The notes under the pieces: generated by a model
Told to the model about the DNA's origin: nothing
Seen by the model: the letters and a program-made list of their open reading frames with translations, nothing else
The model's database searches: none
Shown here: positions 54,801 to 64,000 of the stretch, in pieces
How positions within the stretch are numbered: the first letter of the stretch is position 1
How the letters are laid out: each line of letters begins with the position of its first letter
Position numbers and translations under genes: made by a program
Assembly: GCF_001634365.1 (NCBI RefSeq)
Contig: NZ_CP014578.1
Span: 2,480,001 to 2,544,000 of the forward strand
Direction: 5' to 3'
Length of the DNA: 64,000 nucleotides
Source: Paraburkholderia phytofirmans OLGA172
GTDB lineage: Bacteria > Pseudomonadota > Gammaproteobacteria > Burkholderiales > Burkholderiaceae

Positions 54801-55917
54801 CGTCGCGCGCGTTTTCCCATGCTTCGACGCCGTCCGGCAATTCCAGATTCGACACCGTGAAACCCGCCAGACCCGCCTTCGGACGCGCGCCGCGGCCGGT
54901 CGCGCCTTCGTCGCGGATTTCGCCGCCCGCGCCGGTCGAGGCGCCCGGGAACGGCGAGATCGCGGTTGGGTGGTTGTGCGTCTCCACCTTCATCAAGGTG
55001 TGCGTCAGTTCGACGTTGCGGTGGTAGTGTTCGGGCAGCGCGCCGGGTTCAGCCGGCGTGTGGGGGAACCAGCGCTCGGCCACGCCGCCCGCCATGATCG
55101 CCGAGTTGTCCGAATACGCGACGATGGTGCCCTGCGGGTTCAGCTTCTCCGTGTTGCGGATCATGTTGAACAGCGAGATGTCCTGCTTCTCGCCGTCGAT
55201 CGTCCATTCCGCGTTGAAGATCTTGTGACGGCAGTGTTCGCTGTTGGCCTGCGCGAACATCATCAGTTCGACGTCGGTCGGATTGCGGCCGAGTTTCGTG
55301 AAGGCGTCGACGAGGTAGTCGATTTCGTCGTCGGCGAGCGCGAGGCCCAGTTCCGTGTTCGCCGCTTCCAGCGCGCCGCGGCCGTTGCTCAGCACGTCGA
55401 CGGTTTGCAGCGGCTTGGCCGGCAGTTCGTCGAACAGATGCATCGCATGGTCACGCGAGGGCGACACGCTCTCGGTCATACGGTCGTGCAGCGCCGCGGC
55501 GACGGCCGCGCGGGCTTCGTCCGAGAGCGCCTTCTTGCCGCCCAGCAGGCCGCTCTTCAGCGTGACCGTGTATTCGACGCCGCGCTCGATGCGGCGCACC
55601 TGCGCGAGGCCGCAGAGGTGGGCAATATCGGTTGCCTTGCTGGCCCATGGCGACACTGTGCCGAAGCGCGGCACCACGAGGAAGGTTTCGGCCGTGCCGC
55701 GCTCTTTGGTTTCTTCGAGCGGATCGCCGTAGTGCATCAGCGCTTCGATCTTCGCGTTGTCTTCCGCGGACAACGGGGTTTGCGCGTTGACGAAGTGCAG
55801 ATACTGGCCGCGCACGCCCGTGATGTTGGGGTCGATGCGCGTAAGCGTTTCGAGCAGGCGGGTTTGACGGAAATCGGAAAGGGCCGAAGCGCCGGGGAAA
55901 CACGAGAAGTGGGCCAT
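51838..55917 (-). CDS. purL: Phosphoribosylformylglycinamidine synthase
   Basis: The 1359-residue single-chain PurL performs the ATP- and glutamine-dependent fourth step of purine synthesis. The N-terminal linker and two synthetase halves are visible ([39 protein letters not shown] site; [20 protein letters not shown]). The C-terminal class I amidotransferase has the catalytic Cys in [20 protein letters not shown] and the His/Glu pair in [20 protein letters not shown]. Length is about 60 residues above the Escherichia coli enzyme. It is a single gene, divergent from the DadA-like gene. Confidence 0.96.
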   Translation of the reverse strand: MAHFSCFPGASALSDFRQTRLLETLTRIDPNITGVRGQYLHFVNAQTPLSAEDNAKIEALMHYGDPLEETKERGTAETFLVVPRFGTVSPWASKATDIAHLCGLAQVRRIERGVEYTVTLKSGLLGGKKALSDEARAAVAAALHDRMTESVSPSRDHAMHLFDELPAKPLQTVDVLSNGRGALEAANTELGLALADDEIDYLVDAFTKLGRNPTDVELMMFAQANSEHCRHKIFNAEWTIDGEKQDISLFNMIRNTEKLNPQGTIVAYSDNSAIMAGGVAERWFPHTPAEPGALPEHYHRNVELTHTLMKVETHNHPTAISPFPGASTGAGGEIRDEGATGRGARPKAGLAGFTVSNLELPDGVEAWENARDAAQPLAHRNPDDKHEAYGRPDRIASPLQIMIDGPLGGAAFNNEFGRPNLGGYFRAYEQNVAGLVRGYHKPIMIAGGIGNISDQHTHKHDLPEGSLLIQIGGPGMRIGMGGGAASSMATGTNTAELDFDSVQRGNPEIERRAQEVINACWQLGEKNPILSIHDVGAGGLSNAFPEVVDGASKGAIFDLRKIQLEESGLSPREIWSNEAQERYVLAIAPADLPAFEAMCKRERCPFAVVGTATAERQLKVIDSESNDNVAHEPVDMPMEVLLGKAPRMHRDVKRVERKLEPVDVTGIALSEVAVSVLRHPTVASKSFLITIGDRSVGGTTARDQMVGPWQVPVADVAITTMDYAGFRGEAMTMAERTPLAVINAPASGRMAVGEAVTNIAAAPIASLDKLKLSANWMAACGAAGEDAALYDTVKAIGMELCPALGISIPVGKDSLSMRTKWEDRGVAKEVVAPVSLIISAFAPVEDVRKHLTPQLRRASEVGDSVLIAIDLGRARHRLGGSILAQVTQQVGDTVPDVDDPEDLKRFFTAIQSLNSDGKLLAYHDRSDGGLWATVCEMAFAGHVGVSLNVDMLVLDPNHESDYGDAKDWAKQTSGRREDRTIRALFSEELGAVIQVRATDRDPVLGALREHGLSACSHVIGKTNERDTIEIYRDAKKIYEAPRTELHRAWSEVSWRISRLRDNPACADAEYDALSDAADPGISPILTFDPKEDVAAPFINTSARPCVAILREQGVNSHLETAYAFDRAGFDAHDVHMSDLLAGRANLADFAGAVACGGFSYGDTLGAGEGWAKAIRFNSQLADMFAAFFGREDTFALGICNGCQMMSSLASMIPGAEAWPKFTRNKSEKFEARFSLVEVQASPSIFFAGMEGSRIPVAIAHGEGYADFSQQGDASKVAVAMRYVDHRGQATQQYPFNPNGSPDGITSVTTADGRFTVLMPHTERVHRAVQMSWHPEGWGEGSTDASPWLRVFQNARRWLG

Positions 55918-56256
55918 GGACTTGACGTTGCGTCGCTAATGATGCCGATGAGTGATGCCGATGAGTCGCGCGTGAAGGCGACGTGAGGCGGAAAGGAAGT
56001 CCGGGATTATACCCCGGGAACGGGCTTCCAGCGGGCTTCGCACCAGGGTTTTGGCGCGCTCCGCATGGCGGCTCGGGCGCGCCGCTGCGGCGCTCCCGCG
56101 TGGCGCTCGCGTGGCGGAGCCATCCGTTTGACTGCTATCATTCGCCCTTTCACCAAATCGGCGCGAGCCGCCCGAGCAATGCCGGGCAACGCGCCGCATG
56201 CCACGCTTAACGGGACCGCGGCGTTTCGGCGTCCCGCCAGCAAATCGAATCAGATC
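55918..56256. promoter_or_regulatory. 339-bp divergent region between purL and the DadA-like gene
   Basis: It should hold both promoters. A 13-bp direct duplication, TGATGCCGATGAG, lies at 55940-55952 and 55953-55965, in the purL leader region. The rest is GC-rich. The in-frame extension of the DadA-like gene to 56065 reads Arg/Ala-rich and is treated as non-coding. No purine-repressor box was recognised. Confidence 0.45.
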
Positions 56257-57564
56257 ATGGATGTCATCGTCATCGGCGGCGGGATTGCGGGCGTCGCCAC
56301 CGCTTATCAACTGCGCGCGGCCGGCCACCGGGTATGCGTCGTCGAACGCCACGCTACGGTCGCGCAAGGCGCGACTTATGGGCACGGCGGCAGCGTGCTA
56401 CCGACCCCGCTCGACGTCTGGTTTGGCCCGACCTTCATGGCGAGCCGTCAGGGCGCCAAAAACGGCGTGATCAGCAAGGCCGGCTTTAACGGCGCGGCAC
56501 GCCAGTTCATCAAGCAGCTGGCCGCTTTGCAGGAGCCCGAGGCGTTCAGCCGCCAGTACGCGCGGCTGCGTCCGCTGATCGAAGCATCGCGTGACGCGAT
56601 GGCCGATATCGAAGCGCGCTTCGGCCTGGAATTCGAACAGGCAAGCGGCCTGCTCTATCTGGTGCGTTCCGAGCAGGAGTGGCGGCAGACACAGACTGCG
56701 CTCGATCTGCTGCGCCAATACGAAGTCCCGCATCACGTGCTGACGCCGGCCGAATGCGCCGCGTTCGAGCATTCCGTGCGGACCGAGCCGGAATTCGCCG
56801 GCGGCGTGCTGTTCGACCATGAGCGCACGGCCAATTGCCCGCTTTTCGCGAAACTGATCAAGCAGAGCCTCGATACGCAGGGCGGCGTGCAATTCATGCT
56901 GGGCTGCGAAGTCTCGGCGATCCGTCTCGAAGGTCAGCGCGCCGCGGTGGAACTGGCGCGACGGCCGGGCGCCAGCGCCACCGCGGCGCGCTCACGCGAA
57001 GTCGACGTGATCAACGCCGACGCGATTGTCGTTGCCGCGGGTTACGGCAGCCTCACGCTGCTCGAACGCCTGGGCCTGCGGCTGCCGCTGCACCCGCTGC
57101 GCCTGCATAACCTGGTGGCGCCGATTGCACATGAGGAATGCGCACCGCACGTCGCAATAGTGGATGCGGTCAAGCGGATTACGGTCAGCCGCATGAATCA
57201 TCGCCTGCGGGTTGCGGGCGGTGCGGTCCTGCAGAGCGCCGGACAGATCGACAAGCCGCTCGGCGAGGCATTGACGAAGGAAGCGCTGGCGCTGCTGGGC
57301 CAAGCGACGCACGACTGGATCCCGGGCGCGGCCCGGATCTCCGCGGCCTTGCCATGGGAAGGCGTAAAACTGCTGTCGCCAGACGGTTTGCCGGTGATCG
57401 GCAATGCGCTTCATCCGCGTCTGTTCGTCAACGCTGGGCACGGGCCTGCCGGCTGGGGCCTCGCATGCGGTTCGGGCAAACTGATCGCCGACCTGATCTC
57501 GGGCAAGACCCCCGACGTCCCCGCAGACACCCTGGCTGCGCTGCGCGCGGACCGATTCCAGTAA
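56257..57564 (+). CDS. DadA-like FAD-dependent D-amino-acid dehydrogenase
   Basis: The ATG at 56257 begins MDVIVIGGGIAGVATAYQLR, the FAD Rossmann loop of the DAO superfamily, giving 435 residues. Later blocks are AAGHRVCVVERH, GATYGHGGSVLPTPLDVWFG in place of the more usual SxANAG-type loop, and the C-terminal FAD motif GLPVIGNALHPRLFVNAGHG with PAGWGLACGSGKLIADL. It probably oxidises D-amino acids and passes electrons to the quinone pool. The nnr gene lies 88 bp downstream on the same strand. Confidence 0.88.
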   Translation: MDVIVIGGGIAGVATAYQLRAAGHRVCVVERHATVAQGATYGHGGSVLPTPLDVWFGPTFMASRQGAKNGVISKAGFNGAARQFIKQLAALQEPEAFSRQYARLRPLIEASRDAMADIEARFGLEFEQASGLLYLVRSEQEWRQTQTALDLLRQYEVPHHVLTPAECAAFEHSVRTEPEFAGGVLFDHERTANCPLFAKLIKQSLDTQGGVQFMLGCEVSAIRLEGQRAAVELARRPGASATAARSREVDVINADAIVVAAGYGSLTLLERLGLRLPLHPLRLHNLVAPIAHEECAPHVAIVDAVKRITVSRMNHRLRVAGGAVLQSAGQIDKPLGEALTKEALALLGQATHDWIPGAARISAALPWEGVKLLSPDGLPVIGNALHPRLFVNAGHGPAGWGLACGSGKLIADLISGKTPDVPADTLAALRADRFQ

Positions 57565-57652
57565 ACGGCAGACCCGCCCGGAGCCTATCGGCACTACCAT
57601 AGTGGCTCCCAAAGCTTCCTCGCCTTGCCCAAGGTGAACGTCAAGCCTCGCC

Positions 57653-59278
57653 ATGACTGCGCCCGAATCCACGCTCCCGACGTTAATCAGCCCGCGCAAC
57701 CGGGCCTTGCCGCTGCTCACGCTAACCGACCTGCGAATCCTCGAGACCCAGGCAGCGGCAACACTGCCTCAGCACACGCTGATGTCCCGCGCCGGCAAAG
57801 CCGCCGCCAGCTACCTGCAAGAACAGATCGCCCGCGACACATCGACCGAAAAAGCGAAGCACAAGGTATGGGTCGTGGCGGGCCCCGGCAACAACGGCGG
57901 CGACGCATTGATCATGGCCGCGGAGCTGCATCGGTCCGGCATCGCCGTAGAGCTGTGCATGCCGCTTGAAGTCAAGCCGGACGACGCCCGCTGGGCGCTC
58001 GACACAGCCCGCGCGGCGGGCGTAGCCATCACCACCGCACCGCCGGCCTCGCTGGACAGCTACACGTGGCTGGTGGACGGCATGTTCGGCATCGGCCTGA
58101 CCCGCCCGCTGGAAGGCATCTTTGCCACCATCGCCCGGCAACTCTCGCAGCGCACGAAAACAAAGCCCAGAAGAGGCGGCGTTCTGGCACTCGACACGCC
58201 AAGCGGTCTCGACGGCGACACCGGCACGGTAGTCGGCGAAGGGTTGGATCAAGGCAAAGGACGAAGCGAAAATCAGAGCCATGGCCTCGCGGTCCACGCC
58301 ACCCACACGATTACCTTCATCGGCGCGAAACCCGGCCTCTTCACCGCACAGGGCCGCGATCTCGCCGGCAGGGTGATCGTGGCGCCGATCGGCATCGACA
58401 GCACCACCCGCGCGGCTGTCCAACTCAACGCGCCCGGACTGTTCGCCGCCTTCCTGCCGCCGCGTGACTTCGCCACCAACAAGGGCACCTTCGGCAGCCT
58501 TGCCGTGGTCGGCGGCGACACCGGCATGTGCGGCGCGCCGATCCTTGCCTCGCGCGCGGCGCTCTACACCGGTGCGGGTAAAGTGCACGTCGCCTTGCTC
58601 GGCGACGGCGCCCCACCCTACGATCCGCCGCACCCCGAACTGATGCTGCATGCCATTGACGATCTGCCGCTCGACAAGATGGACGCACTCGCCATCGGTT
58701 GCGGCATGGGTCTGCGCGATCGTGCCACGCGTGTCATGCACGACGTGTTGCCGCTCGACATGCCCAAACTGTTCGACGCCGACGCGCTCAATCTGATTTC
58801 GACAGACCCGTCGCTCGCGGCCGAAGTCACCGCGCGCGGCGTGCAAGGCGACCCGTGCGTGCTGACGCCGCACCCGCTCGAAGCCGCGCGCCTGCTCGGC
58901 ACCGACGCGCCGGGCGTGCAACGCGACCGCCTCGCCGCCGCGCGCGCACTGGCTGCTCGCTTTGCCGCCGTGGTCGTGCTGAAAGGCGCGGGCACCGTCA
59001 TCGCCGCGCCGGACGGCCGCGTCGCGATCAATCCGACCGGCAATGCCGCACTCGCGACGGGCGGCACAGGCGATGTGCTCGGCGGCATCATCGGTGCATT
59101 GCTCGCCCAGCATGTGCCGCGTTACGAAGCCGCGCTAGCAGGCGTCTACCTGCACGGCCTCGCCGCCGACACGCTGAGCGCGCAAGGCCACGGTCCGGCA
59201 GGTTTGACGGCGGGCGAACTCGCCCCGATGGTGCGGACTTTGCTAAACCGCATGTTCTATCCGGCAGCGCCTGAATGA
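57653..59278 (+). CDS. nnr: Bifunctional NAD(P)H-hydrate epimerase / ADP-dependent dehydratase
   Basis: The 541-residue fusion repairs hydrated NAD(P)H. The N-terminal epimerase (about 20-260) has VVAGPGNNGGDALIMAAELH and LALDTPSGLDGDTG. The C-terminal dehydratase (about 270-535) has FGSLAVVGGDTGMCGAPILA, TPHPLEAARLLGT and NPTGNAALATGGTGDVLGGI with the catalytic Asp in GTGD. Two acidic or basic spacer inserts (RTKTKPRRGG and GLDQGKGRSENQSHG) lengthen the epimerase half. It may share a transcript with the gene upstream. Confidence 0.94.
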   Translation: MTAPESTLPTLISPRNRALPLLTLTDLRILETQAAATLPQHTLMSRAGKAAASYLQEQIARDTSTEKAKHKVWVVAGPGNNGGDALIMAAELHRSGIAVELCMPLEVKPDDARWALDTARAAGVAITTAPPASLDSYTWLVDGMFGIGLTRPLEGIFATIARQLSQRTKTKPRRGGVLALDTPSGLDGDTGTVVGEGLDQGKGRSENQSHGLAVHATHTITFIGAKPGLFTAQGRDLAGRVIVAPIGIDSTTRAAVQLNAPGLFAAFLPPRDFATNKGTFGSLAVVGGDTGMCGAPILASRAALYTGAGKVHVALLGDGAPPYDPPHPELMLHAIDDLPLDKMDALAIGCGMGLRDRATRVMHDVLPLDMPKLFDADALNLISTDPSLAAEVTARGVQGDPCVLTPHPLEAARLLGTDAPGVQRDRLAAARALAARFAAVVVLKGAGTVIAAPDGRVAINPTGNAALATGGTGDVLGGIIGALLAQHVPRYEAALAGVYLHGLAADTLSAQGHGPAGLTAGELAPMVRTLLNRMFYPAAPE

Positions 59279-59551
59279 ACCCACCCATCCCACAGTGTGA
59301 CCGGGACGTCCAAACCGCTGCCACCTGTCACGCAACGCCGCTATACTGATCGACTGCGCCGCGCGTCGGGTCGTCGCGGGTTGCAGCGAACCTTCAGCGA
59401 GCCGGCTCGACCTCCAGGCAGGCTCGCGAAGGCTCGCGGCAACCCACCGCGAACCCGGCCGCGCGGCATCGCTCTAACAGCATCGTTGCATCATCCCCGG
59501 CAGCGCTTCACGCGTGCGCCATTCTTCGTGCCCCTTCGTTAGACGGACGCT

Positions 59552-61174
<1,623 letters not shown>

Positions 61175-61264
61175 GCGTGAGCGACGCGCTTGTTCGTGCC
61201 GCATGCGCTGATTGTTCACGCGCGCCTGGTTAGCGGCTTTGTGTTATCGAGTTGCATCAGATGG

Positions 61265-61299
61265 AAAGCAAAGCGGGCTCTTGTGGTCCGCTTTGCTTT
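61265..61299. terminator. Perfect 12-bp stem between convergent pgi and ybbA
   Basis: AAAGCAAAGCGG (61265-61276) and CCGCTTTGCTTT (61288-61299) pair perfectly around an 11-nt loop. The A-rich and T-rich ends make it usable from both strands, so it probably ends both converging transcripts. Confidence 0.75.
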
Positions 61300-61329
61300 G
61301 TACGAACGAGCGATGTGTTGCTCGCACGC

Positions 61330-62016
61330 TCAGGCCAGACGCCCCGCTTCGATGGTCACCGTCGTATCGCAGCGGCGCGCCAGCTCGACGTCGTGCGTGA
61401 CGAGGATCAGCGTGGCGCCGTTCGCACGGTTCATCTCGAACATCAGATCGATCACTGCGTGACCAGTGGCTGCATCAAGACTGCCGGTCGGCTCGTCGGC
61501 GAACAGGATCGCCGGATGCGTAACAAACGCGCGCGCAAGCGCAACCCGCTGCTGTTCGCCGCCCGACAGCAGCTTCGGATAGTGCCCCGTGCGCTGAGCG
61601 AGTCCTACCTGCTCCAGCAAGCCGCGCGCACGCGCCGCAGCCTCACGCGTCCCGATGCCGCCTTGCAGTTCGAGCGGCAAGGTGACGTTTTCAAGCGCCG
61701 TCAAATGCGGCATCAATTGAAACGACTGGAACACGAAACCGACCGAGCCGCTGCGCAACGCGGCGCGCTCGTCTTCGTTCAGTTCGGTGAGTTCGCGACC
61801 GAGCAGCCGAACCGAGCCGGAGCTCGCGCTGTCCAATCCTGCGAGCAAGCCGAGCAGCGTAGACTTGCCCGACCCGGATGCACCGACGATCGCCACACTG
61901 CTGCCGGCATCGATAGCAAGATCGATGTCTTCGAGAATCGTCAGTTCACCCGTTGCATCCTTAACCTTCTTGCACAAACCCCGCACTGCAATGACTGGAT
62001 CAGTTTTGTTTAGCAT
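61330..62016 (-). CDS. ybbA: ABC-transporter ATPase (YbbA/LolD type)
   Basis: The ATG at 62016 ([20 protein letters not shown]) gives 228 residues. Walker A is GASGSGKST (Lys51), the signature is [14 protein letters not shown], Walker B is [12 protein letters not shown] and the switch His is in [11 protein letters not shown]. It matches the MacB/LolD-type group. In Escherichia coli ybbA is divergent from tesA and followed by the permease gene ybbP. Here it is also divergent from tesA, but no permease follows; pgi converges directly. The start codon overlaps that of tesA. Confidence 0.9.
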   Translation of the reverse strand: MLNKTDPVIAVRGLCKKVKDATGELTILEDIDLAIDAGSSVAIVGASGSGKSTLLGLLAGLDSASSGSVRLLGRELTELNEDERAALRSGSVGFVFQSFQLMPHLTALENVTLPLELQGGIGTREAAARARGLLEQVGLAQRTGHYPKLLSGGEQQRVALARAFVTHPAILFADEPTGSLDAATGHAVIDLMFEMNRANGATLILVTHDVELARRCDTTVTIEAGRLA

Positions 62017-62719
62017 GGTGAAGCGTAGGTTGAAAGTGCGCGCCGTAGCGCCTCGCGCGCTGGCGCTGACTACGGCATTCGGCTCGGCCGTGCTGGCCGC
62101 CACCCTGTTTTCGCTGGCCTTCCCAGCCCGTGCGGCCAACGCACCCGAACAGGCCAAGCCGGTGATCGTCGTACTCGGCGACAGCATCTCCGCCGAATAC
62201 GGCTTGCCCCGCGACACTGGCTGGGTTGCCTTGATGCGCCAGCGCCTCACCGATGAGCGAATCGATTATAGCGTCGCCAATGCGAGCATCAGCGGCGACA
62301 CTACGAGCGGTGGCCGGGCCCGCTTGCCGGCGCTCCTGCAGCGGCTCAAGCCGAGCATCGTGATCGTCGAGCTCGGTGCCAACGATGCGTTGCGCGGCGT
62401 GCCGCTCGCAACGACCGAAGACAACCTGCGTACGATCATCGAGCAGGCTCAACAGAGTCACGCGAAGGTCGTGCTGATTGGCATGTATGTGCCACCCAAT
62501 TACGGCCCCGACTACACGCAAAAGTTCCACGGCCTGTACGGCGAACTCTCGAAGCAATTGCGCGTGCCGCTGGTGCCCTTCCTGCTGGCCGGTATCGCCG
62601 ACAAACCGGACATGTTTCAGGCGGACCAGATCCATCCCACGCAGCAGGCACAGCCAGTGCTACTCAATAACGTGTGGCCAGCTGTCAAGCCACTCCTTCG
62701 CACAAGTTCGCCGCACTGA
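62015..62719 (+). CDS. tesA: Periplasmic SGNH thioesterase I / lysophospholipase (TesA)
   Basis: The ATG at 62015 ([20 protein letters not shown]) gives 234 residues with a signal peptide ending near ARA/ANA. SGNH blocks are VLGDSISAEYGLP (Ser57), the Gly in NASISGDTTSGG, ELGANDALRG (Asn) and ADQIHPTQQ (Asp/His). It acts in the periplasm as thioesterase, protease and lysophospholipase in enteric bacteria. A start at 61991 in the same frame would add 8 residues and overlap ybbA more deeply. Confidence 0.92.
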   Translation: MVKRRLKVRAVAPRALALTTAFGSAVLAATLFSLAFPARAANAPEQAKPVIVVLGDSISAEYGLPRDTGWVALMRQRLTDERIDYSVANASISGDTTSGGRARLPALLQRLKPSIVIVELGANDALRGVPLATTEDNLRTIIEQAQQSHAKVVLIGMYVPPNYGPDYTQKFHGLYGELSKQLRVPLVPFLLAGIADKPDMFQADQIHPTQQAQPVLLNNVWPAVKPLLRTSSPH

Positions 62720-62849
62720 AAAGCTCGCTAGCAACTTGTTTCCGGTAATTGGGGAACGCGGATCGGTAAGCGGATCGATGAAGTCGATCCGGCACTTTCG
62801 TAATCCCGTGTAACCCGGCTCGATTCTGAGCGACTTTTGAGGAGATAAC

Positions 62850-63191
62850 GTGAAATATTTACCGTTAATCGCTTTGACCGTGGCAATTTCTGCAGGCGCC
62901 GCTCAACCGCCTACCGGCGTCCAATCCGTGGGCCAAAGCCAGCAGCCGCCGAAGGTCGTCGCGACGTGCATTGCGCACAAGTGGGCCGATAGTTCGCAAC
63001 AGCAAGTCGTGTCGCAAGACATCCTGGCTAACGATCAGGCAATGGATGTCTATGTGCCGGGTCAGCAGCCGCCTGACGGCGCCGCCGCCGTCGTACGGCC
63101 CTCCTATACCGGCCCGGGTTCATGGGTCGGGTTCCGCGCCAATGGCGCTGCAGGGAGCGATGCCACCAGCTCGATCAGCGCTTGCCTGTAA
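62850..63191 (+). CDS. Small exported protein of unknown function
   Basis: The 113-residue precursor begins MKYLPLIALTVAISAGAAQP, a signal peptide, with GAGGAG upstream of the ATG. The mature part has two cysteines (near 43 and 112), probably one disulphide, and a glycine/proline-rich middle (DVYVPGQQPPDGAAAVVRPS). I do not recognise the family. It is a single gene after tesA and ends in stacked terminators. Confidence 0.7.
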   Translation: MKYLPLIALTVAISAGAAQPPTGVQSVGQSQQPPKVVATCIAHKWADSSQQQVVSQDILANDQAMDVYVPGQQPPDGAAAVVRPSYTGPGSWVGFRANGAAGSDATSSISACL

Positions 63192-63230
63192 GCGGCTGAC
63201 GGCATAATAAGCCGCGCACTCAGGCAAACC

Positions 63231-63289
63231 AATTGACGCGCTTTGCGCGCGTCAATTGAAAAAGCCCCGCAAAATTTGCGGGGCTTTTT
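63231..63289. terminator. Two stacked hairpins, bidirectional terminator
   Basis: First, AATTGACGCGC (63231-63241) pairs with GCGCGTCAATT (63247-63257). Directly after, GCCCCGCAAA and TTTGCGGGGC form a second stem flanked by A5 and T5 (63259-63289). The flanking runs make the second hairpin an intrinsic terminator on both strands, serving the small exported protein gene and the convergent ppiD-like gene. Confidence 0.92.
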
Positions 63290-63337
63290 GGCATCTGCGC
63301 GCTTTACTTGCTTGCGTGCAGGAGTTGAAGCTGGATC

Positions 63338-64000
63338 TTATTCGCCGCTCGCCTGAGCATTGCTGCTGTCGAGCGAGCCATAGAACTTCACCTTCGAACG
63401 CGCGCGCAGCGCCTCGACGTACGCCTCTGCTTCGGACTGAGCGTCGACTTGCGCAATCTGCTGCTGCGCGGCAGCCAAACGCTTCGGATCGATCGAGGCA
63501 CCGGCAACAACTGCGTTCACGCGATAGATCGCATAGCCGTCGTCACCCAGATCCACACCGACGTAGGCGGGTAACTTTTGTGCGTCCGCTTTGTAGATTG
63601 CACTCAATGCAGCCGGTGGCACGCCTTGCGCGTCGTTGCGCGAAACTTTCAGTGGCGACGAGAAGCCTGTCGTGGCCTTCGACTTGTCGAACTCAGCCAG
63701 CTTCGCGATGCCGTCCTTGTGAGCTGCATCGTTCGACTGAGCCGCAATCACTTTCTGACGCACTGCGTCCTTGACGGCGTCGAGCGCCGGCACGGCTGCA
63801 GCCTTGTAATCGGTCACGCGTGCCGCGATCAGCGTGTTACTGCCGACGTCGATCGCTTGCGTGTTGTTGCGTGCAGTGACCGCATCGTTTGCGAAGACCG
63901 CAGCCAGGAACTTCGCATTGTTCAGCGGGCTGTCAGGCGGCAGCTTCGGATCCGGCTGCGGCGTCACGGTGGCCGTTTGCTGTTGCAGCTTGTACTTGTC
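63338..64000 (-). CDS. ppiD: PpiD-like periplasmic chaperone, C-terminal part (5' end outside window)
   Basis: The frame is open from the window edge to a stop at 63338, so only the last 220 residues are seen. The sequence (FAVF-type region AAVFANDAVTARNNTQAIDV; VPALDAVKDAVRQKVIAAQS; LPAYVGVDLGDDGYAIYRVN) matches the C-terminal region of PpiD, the membrane-anchored folding factor near the Sec exit. The rotamase domain and anchor would lie beyond 64000. The GTG at 63967 is internal and not a start. Confidence 0.82.
   Translation of the reverse strand, partial: DKYKLQQQTATVTPQPDPKLPPDSPLNNAKFLAAVFANDAVTARNNTQAIDVGSNTLIAARVTDYKAAAVPALDAVKDAVRQKVIAAQSNDAAHKDGIAKLAEFDKSKATTGFSSPLKVSRNDAQGVPPAALSAIYKADAQKLPAYVGVDLGDDGYAIYRVNAVVAGASIDPKRLAAAQQQIAQVDAQSEAEAYVEALRARSKVKFYGSLDSSNAQASGE

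Overview
The window is a high-GC chromosomal segment typical of Burkholderia sensu lato, most likely Paraburkholderia. The main evidence is a cepacian-type exopolysaccharide locus in the bceA / bceB-K order. The mltG-tmk-holB-tatD block, the purL/nnr/pgi housekeeping genes and the paired beta-oxidation genes also fit. All functional calls come from reading motifs and gene order; no database search was run.

Region 1 (1-23.3 kb) is the exopolysaccharide locus. It starts with the tail of a secreted beta-propeller protein (minus strand). A plus-strand group follows: a membrane O-acyltransferase, an SGNH hydrolase overlapping it by ATGA, and GDP-mannose 4,6-dehydratase. A long minus-strand operon (19.8 to 6.5 kb) holds bceB (lipid-linked first sugar), bceC (UDP-glucose dehydrogenase), bceD (tyrosine phosphatase), bceE (outer-membrane exporter), bceF (tyrosine autokinase), bceG and bceH (glycosyltransferases), bceI (polymerase), and bceJ and bceK (glycosyltransferases). 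The GDP-mannose-making bceA is divergent, across a 644-bp AT-rich control region. Between the convergent 3' ends of gmd and bceK sits a foreign-looking gene that fuses an AbiEi-like winged-helix antitoxin domain to a Fic AMP-transferase domain. Six copies of a 21-bp direct repeat lie in front of it, the last inside its own coding sequence. This is the most interesting object in the window.

Region 2 (22-31.2 kb) is accessory and stress-related. It holds a domesticated IS5-type transposase head fused to an unrelated C-terminus, a YCII protein, a PsiF-repeat protein with an unusual repeated operator-like upstream region, a small two-helix membrane protein, a SYLF-domain lipoprotein, a GT4 glycosyltransferase, trehalose-6-phosphate synthase, an orphan Rap1a/Tai-type immunity-like protein and an ankyrin-repeat protein. 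Non-coding gaps are long and rich in short tandem duplications.

Region 3 (31.2-47.5 kb) holds tatD, a GNAT acetyltransferase, holB, tmk and mltG on the minus strand, with ygfZ divergent. An NRDE protein, an esterase, an SDR, a medium-chain reductase, a PaaI thioesterase, a Dabb protein and a LEA-like lipoprotein follow. A fatty-acid oxidation set (acyl-CoA ligase, multifunctional hydratase/dehydrogenase, thiolase) closes the region.

Region 4 (47.7-64 kb) holds selO, msrB, yciB, a BolA protein, a parvulin, purL, a DadA-like oxidase, nnr, pgi, the divergent ybbA/tesA pair with overlapping start codons, a small exported protein, and the C-terminal part of a PpiD-like chaperone cut by the window end.
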